A DNA stretch of 5,182 bases from an uncultured Clostridia bacterium. Its GTDB lineage: Bacteria; Bacillota; Clostridia; Christensenellales; CAG-917. Shown one piece after another: positions 1 through 5,182 of the stretch (positions are counted from its first letter, which is position 1; the number at the start of each line of letters is the position of its first letter). A program made the position numbers and the translations under genes. The notes under the pieces are model-generated. The model was not told the DNA's origin. It worked only from the letters and a program-made list of their open reading frames with translations, and did no database searches. The stretch is from positions 1 through 5,182 of the forward strand of contig CAMGKS010000097.1 of the NCBI GenBank assembly GCA_946056785.1, written 5' to 3'.

Positions 1-8
1 ATCTACAT

Positions 9-35
9 TATAATGCAAAGTAATATAATGCAAAG
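9..35. repeat. 12-bp direct repeat TATAATGCAAAG, 15-bp period
   Basis: Two exact copies of TATAATGCAAAG lie at 9-20 and 24-35, separated by TAA. A degraded third copy (ATTGCAAAAG, 40-49) follows. Each full copy starts with a perfect -10 hexamer, TATAAT. The repeat may be a tandem operator or a chance product of AT-rich sequence; the window starts too close to it to judge what lies upstream. Confidence 0.6.
24..29 (+). promoter_or_regulatory. Possible -10 box TATAAT
   Basis: This is a consensus -10 hexamer about 110 bp before the start codon. The expected -35 position at about 1-6 reads ATCTAC, a poor match to TTGACA, and the other TATAAT at 9-14 would have its -35 outside the window. If this promoter is used, the 5' untranslated region would be about 100 bases. 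TATAAA at 103-108 is a weaker alternative closer to the gene, also without a good -35. Confidence 0.25.
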
Positions 36-130
36 CTAAATTGCAAAAGATTCGACGCAATTCAAATTGTAAAACACAAACGTACAACCTGCGCAAGCAT
101 TTTATAAACAAACTATAAGAAATTTTTATT

Positions 131-135
131 GGAGG
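131..135 (+). promoter_or_regulatory. Ribosome binding site GGAGG
   Basis: GGAGG is followed by the 5-base spacer AAAAT and then ATG at 141, which is close to the Firmicutes optimum. This site decides the start. The in-frame TTG at 129-131 would add four residues (M-E-E-N) but it shares its last base with the ribosome binding site and has no such site of its own. Confidence 0.9.
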
Positions 136-140
136 AAAAT

Positions 141-248
141 ATGAGCAAAATTTTACAAAAAAATTTACCATTGCTTATAGCCGTCGTTTTGATGCTTTCT
201 CTATTTCTCGTTATAGGCATCAGCACGACTTCAACTGCGGCATTGGCA
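141..248 (+). other. Signal peptide, residues 1-36
   Basis: The N-terminus has two lysines (K3, K7), a hydrophobic core from about L9 to I27, a small polar stretch of Ser/Thr, and a likely signal peptidase I site A34-L35-A36 before N37. There is no lipobox cysteine, so a lipoprotein is unlikely. The segment could instead remain as an uncleaved anchor, but the ALA site argues for cleavage. It implies that the mature enzyme acts outside the membrane. Confidence 0.88.
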
Positions 249-3200
249 AATTCCGACAGCCTTACCGGCGTAAAAGAAACTTTTACAATGGCACAGCTTA
301 GCGATATTCACTATTTCTCGCTCGACTATTGCTATGCTTACTATCACGATGAATTAGGCAACATCAAATATATCGATAAAACCGACGAATCGTGGTTAAG
401 TTCCGACTTTAACACTGATACGTACGGCGATACGAAACTCGTTACCGAAAGCGGTATGGTTCTTTCAGCCGTAATTCAGAATTTTATTTCAAAAGCTCAA
501 GCCGCTGCTTTAAGCGGTGACGCAAACGAAATCGACGCCATTCCGGACGTTTTGATTACCACCGGCGACCTTTCCAAAAACAGCGAACGTATAGCCTTAA
601 TAGACGTTGCAAACGCACTCAGATATTTGCAAAACTCAATGAGAGCTATCGAAGACAGTGACGGCAATAACCCTTGGGAATATTTCCAGGTATTCGCCAT
701 ACCGGGCAACCACGACCTTTATAACGGCAACGCTTCCGTCTACGATAACAGTTTGCAAACCGGTTCTGCCGACGGACATTCAATGCCTACGGATACCTTA
801 GATACAAAAACTTTTGCTCAGGTATTTGAAAGTCTCGGATACCCTACGTACAGCTCGCTTACTCAAAGCGTTGCAAACACCAAAATCGAAACTTACGCAG
901 GAAGCAAAAACGACCCTGAATACTGGTATAGCATTTACACCGGTTCATACGTAACAAGCTCTTTAGCCGATAATATCAAAATTACTTATTATTCAGACGC
1001 TTTGCAAAAAATTGCAAACAAATTGGCAAACAGCGAAATCGTTACCGACAAAGATTATCTTACTATCGACGCTTCAAACAACGTTTTGTCATACGCTATC
1101 AATTTCTTCTCCGATTCTACAAAGAGCGTATCAACCGGCTATACGCTGTTTATGATGGATTCGTCTGAACGTGAAGAAACCGAAGACGTTATTCCTGTAG
1201 CTCTCTCGAATGCGGAAATAAACAATATATCGATTAACGATTTCGGAACAAACGTAACTCCAAAATATTTTTATATAAATAACAATGAATACATTGCAAT
1301 TAAGAGTTTAGGCGAATTGGCGACTTTGCTTCAAAACGATACCGATATTTTCTATAATACCGGCTATGACCACATTACGGGCGGAAGAATTACCGAAGCC
1401 GCTATCGATTGGGTCGAAAGTTTGACGAAACCTGAAAACGCAAGTGTTGCAAATTTTGGTAACACTCACCTTACGACTTATGAAGAAACCTTTATAATTG
1501 CAGCCCACCACAACTTCTTGCCACACTTCGATATGGAAGACGAAATCGTAAAAGACTTTACGCTTTACAACTGGGAATACATTGCAAAACGTCTTTGCCA
1601 AATGGGTATCCGCTACGCTTATTCAGGTCATATGCATACTAGCGACATGCAAAGCTACGTTGACGTAAACGGAAAAGTTTTGTACGACTATCAAACAGGT
1701 TCTACCATAAGCTACGCTTCTCCTACAAGAATTATGCAGTTTGTCAGAAATTATTCTAACGACGGATATCTCGTTGAGGACGTAACCTCCAACCTTAAAA
1801 TTCTCGAAGAGCTTAAAGAAGCTCCTTCTCAAAACATTACGACTGCCGCCGCTTGGAATGACAGTGCCTCTATAACCAAAGAAATGACGGCTCAGCAAAA
1901 ATTCGAAGCAAGATTTGCTTTAAATCCAGACTACTTTACTTATTGCTATTTCTATGACAAACTCAGCGTAGACAGTTATAACGAATATATCAGCGAAGAT
2001 ATTTACAACAGACTTATCGACAGAATGCTTGAAAATTTCGTCAGCTTTAAAATGATAGATAAAGTCAAAGCAACTCTTAAAGAATTCCTTGTCAACGATT
2101 TCTCGCAAATGGCAAAGAATAACAGCTTGCTTTCCGGATTTGCCGATTACGGTCCTATCCTCTATGACGTTGCCGATTCGCTTATCGACCAAATTTTGTA
2201 CAATATCGATTTCAAGTCAATCACAAACTATCTTACCGGCGAAAAATTCACCGCGGAAAACGCCATCGATTTTGTAGACCAGATTGTACAACCGTTCCTT
2301 AACAAAGAATTTGGCAAAGAAGGGGCAAAATTAAACATAAAAAAAATTGCGGCACAAATTATCACTCGCCACAATTCGGGTACCGAACTTCAAGGCATTG
2401 ACCACCTTTATACTCCTGAATTGAATATTTTAGAAGCCGACAAACTTTACGCATACGCATTAAAAGATATGTGCCAGCAAGCAAATAGCGGTAAATTAGT
2501 CGACGATTTGCTCAATACGCTTATCAGCCCGCTTCTCACTCAGGATACGTCGCTTATCAAACAGCTCTACACCTTTAAGTTCGATTTCTCATCGCTCATT
2601 GAAAAATACGGAACAAACCAAAAGAAGATTGACCAACTTAACAATCTTTTCAACATGGTTGCCGGACTTATTCAATCTGATGAAATCACCGTAAGCAACT
2701 TCAGACTTGAAGACGTTTTAGTTTCTTCAATCGTAAGCGGTCTTATCGACTCTATTCTTGAAGACAATTTCGGAATTTCTATCGGAAACGGTTCGCTAAT
2801 CGATTTTGCAGAAGACTTCATCGGCAAATATATGACCGACGCTCTCTACACTAACCTTGGCGGATACGTCGAACAAATACTTGTAGCATTCTCAACCGAT
2901 GAAACGGCAGATATCGTTCCTATTACGCAAGAACTTATTAATACTTACGGAACGAACGGAACTATTTCAGTCGAAAAGCTTTGTTCTATCCCTGTACCGC
3001 TCCGTTACACAACCGGAAACAACGTAGCAGTAGAAAATTATGCTTTAATTGGCGAAACGCAATATACCTACGTTCAAGGTCAAGCCGTTCCGTATTCCGC
3101 AAACGTTGCCGATTATGAAAACGGCAGAACTCCAAACCATTTTATCGCAGCTTTCGATAACGAAGCTCCGCAGACTGCTTTCGATATAAGTTTCTATACC

Positions 3201-5135
3201 GCAGAAGAAGTTTACGCTTTCATTCAAGTGTTCGATAACGATGGAAATCTTATTGCCGAACTTTCGACACTTCCGGGAATTGCTACCTACGAAAAAGATT
3301 CTACGTCTTATAAAATGGAAAGCGGAAAATACCTTAACAGCTTCAAAAACTCGATTACTGCGGGAAACGGCGTAAAAATCGAAATGAAATCTCTTGCCGT
3401 TCCGTCTTACGTTCCGCTTATCGACCTCGGCGTTCTTTGCCTTACGCACGGCGAAGTCGATTATGAAGTAGATAAAACGGAATATACCTACGGAAGCACC
3501 GACCGTGACGCCGCTATAACAAACAGCGTTATGTTCTACAACCACAACATGATTACCATAAGCGGTCTTAGTGCAAACACGACCTATAAATATCGTGTAT
3601 ACGGAATTACAAAAGGCCTCTACAACGTCGAAGAAGAAGAATTCTACGGAAACAATGCCGTTAAATATTATTCGTTAACAGATTATGTATATCTCGTTAA
3701 AGGCGACAATACAAAAGCAAACTACTCTGTCGCTCCGACGGCTACAATCGGCTCAAACGAAAAAGTCTTCTCGTTTAAAACCGCTTTAGCAACCGACAGC
3801 GACGAAGCTTTCGATTTCCTTGCTATTTCCGACCCGCAAGGCACGCTTCAATCAAATTACGACGTTACAAAAGCGGTCTTCGACAAAATTGCTGCCGACA
3901 GCAGATTTAACGGTTACAGCTTTATAACCAACGGCGGCGATATGACAGACAACGGCAAAAACTATTTGCAATGGAGTCTTGCATTGGATACTTTGGTTGA
4001 ATACTATGCCAACACCACCGTGTTTATGGCTGCCGGCAACCACGAAAGCGGCTCTAACTCGTTCAGAAACTTCCTTACGCAAACTGCTCCTGACGCTCAA
4101 AACATCGAAGACGGAATGTATTATTCCTTCACTTACGGAAATTCGCACTTCATCGTTTTGAACACAAATGACAGCGACGGCAAAGACGGACTCGGAACAA
4201 CTCAACTTGAATGGCTCGAAAACGACCTCGAAAACAATGATTCAACATGGACTTTCGTTGTTTTGCATAAGAGCTTATATTCGGTCGGTTCGCACACTAA
4301 CGACCCTGAAGTCGTAAAAATGCGTGAACAACTTACCAAAGTGTTTGCAAAATACGGAGTCGACGTCGTTATTCAAGGTCATGACCATACTTATTCAAGC
4401 ACTAACTTTATCGATGAAAACGGCGAAGGTACTTTCGGTGCCACAAATAAAGACGGTTTTGTCGTAAACAAAGACGGCGTTGTTTACATGACTATCGGAA
4501 CAATCGGAAACAAATATTACGAATATCTCGGAAACGAAGCTTTCCAAGGTCTTATCGATGATAACAGAACGATTGCCGAAACGCTTTCTTATCAAACTTT
4601 TGCATATTTCAGCGTCGACGGCGATAAACTTACAATAAAAGACGTTAAATACGCCGATGGTGAACTTACCGTATTCGGTGAACTCAAAATCACAAAAGAA
4701 CTCGGCGATATCGCAAGTGCTACAAACGCTATCAAAATCAACGGAACCGCTTTGAAACTTAACTCAACGATAAAAGTCGACAAAAACAATCTCGAAGCGT
4801 CGATTGATATGAGTGGCGTCACCCTTCAAGAAGGTCAATCTATCAAATTCTACGATGCAAACGGAAACGTTGTGACAAACCTTGTAGCAAATAAAAAAGC
4901 TCCTGTTACCTACACCGTCAAACTTATTACAAGCGACGAAACAATCACTTTGGGTACTGTCACGCTCGAAGTTGAAAACTTAGGACTTTCAGCGGGGGCA
5001 ATTGCAGGCATATCCGTTGCATGCGTCGTCGTAGCCGCAGGAATTGCCGCTACAATATCTATTGTAGTTATCAAAAAGAAAAAGGCAGCCGTAACAAGCG
5101 AAAATTCCGATAACGTTGACAAAGGGGAAAATTAA
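141..5135 (+). CDS. Exported, membrane-anchored protein with two metallophosphoesterase domains
   Basis: This 1,664-residue protein is a probable cell-surface phosphohydrolase with two calcineurin-like metal-dependent phosphoesterase domains in one chain. A signal peptide (1-36) and a C-terminal transmembrane helix (about 1617-1644, then KKKK) predict a type I topology with both catalytic domains outside. Domain 1 has DIH (55-57), GDLSKN (142-147), GNHD (189-192), HH (456-457) and GHMH (496-499). Domain 2 has DPQ (1231-1233), GDMTD (1266-1270), GNHE (1299-1302), VVLH (1373-1376) and GHDH (1413-1416). A helical region (552-937) and a purple-acid-phosphatase-like beta region lie between them. 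Single-domain enzymes of these families are usually about 400-500 residues, so this is far longer. The ATG at 141 was chosen because GGAGG lies 5 bases upstream; the in-frame TTG at 129 overlaps that site. No partner gene is visible in the window. The substrate is unknown; nucleotides, phosphodiesters or surface polymers are all possible. The fold and location are well supported; a specific function is not. Confidence 0.95.
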   Translation: MSKILQKNLPLLIAVVLMLSLFLVIGISTTSTAALANSDSLTGVKETFTMAQLSDIHYFSLDYCYAYYHDELGNIKYIDKTDESWLSSDFNTDTYGDTKLVTESGMVLSAVIQNFISKAQAAALSGDANEIDAIPDVLITTGDLSKNSERIALIDVANALRYLQNSMRAIEDSDGNNPWEYFQVFAIPGNHDLYNGNASVYDNSLQTGSADGHSMPTDTLDTKTFAQVFESLGYPTYSSLTQSVANTKIETYAGSKNDPEYWYSIYTGSYVTSSLADNIKITYYSDALQKIANKLANSEIVTDKDYLTIDASNNVLSYAINFFSDSTKSVSTGYTLFMMDSSEREETEDVIPVALSNAEINNISINDFGTNVTPKYFYINNNEYIAIKSLGELATLLQNDTDIFYNTGYDHITGGRITEAAIDWVESLTKPENASVANFGNTHLTTYEETFIIAAHHNFLPHFDMEDEIVKDFTLYNWEYIAKRLCQMGIRYAYSGHMHTSDMQSYVDVNGKVLYDYQTGSTISYASPTRIMQFVRNYSNDGYLVEDVTSNLKILEELKEAPSQNITTAAAWNDSASITKEMTAQQKFEARFALNPDYFTYCYFYDKLSVDSYNEYISEDIYNRLIDRMLENFVSFKMIDKVKATLKEFLVNDFSQMAKNNSLLSGFADYGPILYDVADSLIDQILYNIDFKSITNYLTGEKFTAENAIDFVDQIVQPFLNKEFGKEGAKLNIKKIAAQIITRHNSGTELQGIDHLYTPELNILEADKLYAYALKDMCQQANSGKLVDDLLNTLISPLLTQDTSLIKQLYTFKFDFSSLIEKYGTNQKKIDQLNNLFNMVAGLIQSDEITVSNFRLEDVLVSSIVSGLIDSILEDNFGISIGNGSLIDFAEDFIGKYMTDALYTNLGGYVEQILVAFSTDETADIVPITQELINTYGTNGTISVEKLCSIPVPLRYTTGNNVAVENYALIGETQYTYVQGQAVPYSANVADYENGRTPNHFIAAFDNEAPQTAFDISFYTAEEVYAFIQVFDNDGNLIAELSTLPGIATYEKDSTSYKMESGKYLNSFKNSITAGNGVKIEMKSLAVPSYVPLIDLGVLCLTHGEVDYEVDKTEYTYGSTDRDAAITNSVMFYNHNMITISGLSANTTYKYRVYGITKGLYNVEEEEFYGNNAVKYYSLTDYVYLVKGDNTKANYSVAPTATIGSNEKVFSFKTALATDSDEAFDFLAISDPQGTLQSNYDVTKAVFDKIAADSRFNGYSFITNGGDMTDNGKNYLQWSLALDTLVEYYANTTVFMAAGNHESGSNSFRNFLTQTAPDAQNIEDGMYYSFTYGNSHFIVLNTNDSDGKDGLGTTQLEWLENDLENNDSTWTFVVLHKSLYSVGSHTNDPEVVKMREQLTKVFAKYGVDVVIQGHDHTYSSTNFIDENGEGTFGATNKDGFVVNKDGVVYMTIGTIGNKYYEYLGNEAFQGLIDDNRTIAETLSYQTFAYFSVDGDKLTIKDVKYADGELTVFGELKITKELGDIASATNAIKINGTALKLNSTIKVDKNNLEASIDMSGVTLQEGQSIKFYDANGNVVTNLVANKKAPVTYTVKLITSDETITLGTVTLEVENLGLSAGAIAGISVACVVVAAGIAATISIVVIKKKKAAVTSENSDNVDKGEN
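288..1745 (+). other. Metallophosphoesterase domain 1, residues ~50-535
   Basis: All five calcineurin-like phosphoesterase motifs are present: D55-x-H57, G142-D143, G189-N190-H191-D192, H456-H457 and G496-H497-M-H499. These give a complete predicted two-metal site. Features after GNHD (PTDT, a FAQVF..GYP segment), the hydrophobic strand ending in D340-S341, the AIDW segment (W424), HHNFLPH, and YDYQTGS after GHMH match, from memory, a family of exported phosphoesterases common in Firmicutes. The distance from GNHD to the HH motif is about 265 residues, longer than in compact members. The extra length lies mainly at about 235-330 and 343-413. The substrate class is unassigned; activity as a phosphomonoesterase or phosphodiesterase is inference from the fold. 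Confidence 0.9.
1794..2951 (+). other. Helical region of unknown fold, residues ~552-937
   Basis: I do not recognise this region. It is about 385 residues, rich in alternating hydrophobic and charged residues with few glycines or prolines, so it reads as amphipathic alpha helix. A motif of the form [L/F]-[I/V]-D-x-[I/M/L]-[L/V] recurs at residues 625, 681, 711, 786 and 868. No catalytic motif is apparent. Its position between the two enzyme domains suggests a spacer, a dimerisation surface or a scaffold. Its first part may be the C-terminal helical tail that follows the phosphoesterase domain in related single-domain proteins. Confidence 0.55.
3081..3782 (+). other. Purple-acid-phosphatase N-terminal-like beta region, residues ~981-1214
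   Basis: The segment directly before phosphoesterase domain 2 has the hallmarks of the fibronectin-like domain that precedes purple acid phosphatases. It has TPNHFIAAF then alternating-strand sequence at about 997-1025, then ISGLSANTTYKYRVYG at 1140-1155, and finally a strand VFSFKT (1209-1214) leading into the catalytic domain. In purple acid phosphatases a similar pattern (a 'gL.p.T.Y.Yrvg' turn then 'F.T') closes this domain. Here the parts are spread over more than 200 residues instead of about 100, which implies insertions between strands (roughly 1030-1130 and 1156-1205). The domain call rests on these ends; the middle is unassigned. Confidence 0.6.
3804..4697 (+). other. Metallophosphoesterase domain 2, purple-acid-phosphatase-like, residues ~1222-1519
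   Basis: The five motifs are D1231-P-Q1233, G1266-D1267-M-T-D1270, G1299-N1300-H1301-E1302, V1373-V-L-H1376 and G1413-H1414-D-H1416. The GNHE, VxxH and GHxH forms match purple acid phosphatases, and GVVYMTIGTIGNKYY after GHDH resembles their C-terminal strand. Two ligand positions differ: glutamine instead of histidine in DxH, and aspartate (1270) where purple enzymes have tyrosine in GDxxY. The metal centre should therefore lack the Fe(III)-tyrosinate pair. The domain ends with beta strands around 1490-1519. It is probably an active phosphoesterase, since the bridging Asp, the Asn-His pair and three further His residues are all kept. Confidence 0.88.
4707..4979 (+). other. Small beta-rich stalk domain, residues ~1523-1613
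   Basis: About 90 residues of alternating-strand character, with segments such as AIKINGTALKL, QSIKFYDANGNVV and VTYTVKLITSD, separate phosphoesterase domain 2 from the membrane helix. This looks like a small immunoglobulin-like or related beta-sandwich module that lifts the enzyme off the membrane. I cannot assign it to a named family. Confidence 0.5.
4989..5132 (+). other. C-terminal transmembrane anchor and cytoplasmic tail, residues 1617-1664
   Basis: Residues 1617-1644 form one hydrophobic helix rich in Gly, Ala, Val and Ile (it starts SAGAIAGISVA). KKKK (1645-1648) follows as a stop-transfer cluster, then a 16-residue polar, mostly acidic tail. By the positive-inside rule the C-terminus is cytoplasmic. 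There is no LPxTG sortase motif before the helix, so anchoring is by the membrane helix itself and not by cell-wall attachment. Confidence 0.9.
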
Positions 5136-5152
5136 TTTATAAAATAAATTAA
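5132..5152. repeat. 9-bp A/T inverted repeat overlapping the stop codon
   Basis: TTAATTTAT (5132-5140) and ATAAATTAA (5144-5152) are perfect complements around an AAA loop. The left arm includes the TAA stop. Every pair is A-T and no T-tract follows directly, so a hairpin here would be weak. It is recorded as a repeat and not as a terminator. Confidence 0.5.
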
Positions 5153-5182
5153 AGATAAATTTCTTGCAGCACGTGGCTGATT

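Noticed and set aside
9..49. CRISPR array or mobile-element end
   Set aside because: Repeats are only 12 bp with a 3-bp gap, far too short for CRISPR repeats and spacers, and no transposase or terminal inverted repeat is present.
129..140. Upstream in-frame TTG start adding four residues
   Set aside because: The TTG overlaps the GGAGG ribosome binding site that is correctly placed for the ATG at 141, and starting there only adds M-E-E-N before a normal signal peptide.
1308..2192. Three consecutive minus-strand open frames of 90-97 codons
   Set aside because: All are inside the coding region of the large gene, opposite conserved metallophosphoesterase motifs in part, and show no family resemblance. 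They are shadows of the real gene.
3045..3545. Minus-strand open frame of 166 codons, the longest antisense frame
   Set aside because: It lies fully inside the large gene, its translation has no recognisable domain and an odd composition rich in Phe, Val and Arg, and it is expected from the codon bias of the opposite strand.
3979..4161. Plus-strand 60-codon frame in another phase
   Set aside because: It overlaps the GNHE region of phosphoesterase domain 2 in a shifted frame and has no recognisable content. The main frame is unbroken here, so no frameshift is implied.
3804..4979. 5'-nucleotidase (UshA/YfkN type) assignment
   Set aside because: Phosphoesterase domain 2 is not followed by the 5'-nucleotidase C-terminal substrate-binding domain; only a small beta stalk and a membrane helix follow.
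5132..5152. Rho-independent terminator
   Set aside because: The stem is entirely A-T, includes the stop codon and is not followed by a run of T, so it lacks the GC-rich stem and U-tract that define such terminators.
5136..5182. Start of a downstream gene
   Set aside because: The 47 bases after the stop codon are AT-rich with no ribosome binding site followed by a start codon, and nothing coding or structural can be supported there.

Overview
The window is almost entirely one gene: a plus-strand reading frame of 1,664 codons from ATG 141 to TAA 5135. It has about 140 bp of AT-rich leader in front and 47 bp of AT-rich flank behind. No other gene, RNA gene, mobile element or CRISPR array can be supported on either strand. 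The strong GGAGG ribosome binding site, the moderately AT-rich composition, and the Gly/Ala-rich C-terminal membrane anchor ending in a lysine cluster all suggest a Gram-positive Firmicutes-type bacterium. An uncultured gut or rumen clostridial lineage is a plausible guess, but this is inference from style and not a taxonomic identification.

The protein is a large exported, membrane-anchored enzyme carrying two separate calcineurin-like metallophosphoesterase (MPE) domains. In order it has: a Sec signal peptide (residues 1-36); MPE domain 1 (about 50-535) with a complete set of metal-binding motifs; a long predicted helical region of unknown fold (about 552-937); a beta-rich region whose ends resemble the fibronectin-like N-terminal domain of purple acid phosphatases (about 980-1214); MPE domain 2 (about 1222-1519), of the purple-acid-phosphatase-like type but lacking the tyrosine that makes those enzymes purple; a small beta-rich stalk (about 1523-1613); and a transmembrane helix (about 1617-1644) followed by KKKK and a short polar cytoplasmic tail. 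Both catalytic domains should therefore sit outside the cell, tethered to the membrane.

The leader carries a 12-bp direct repeat containing TATAAT twice. This is the only regulatory-looking sequence upstream, and no convincing -35 partner is visible. Just after the gene there is a 9-bp all-A/T inverted repeat that overlaps the stop codon and is a poor terminator candidate. The points most worth following up are the two-phosphoesterase architecture, the large insertions in domain 1, the recurring LIDxIL-type motif in the helical middle region, and the altered metal-site residues in domain 2. The substrate cannot be determined from the sequence.
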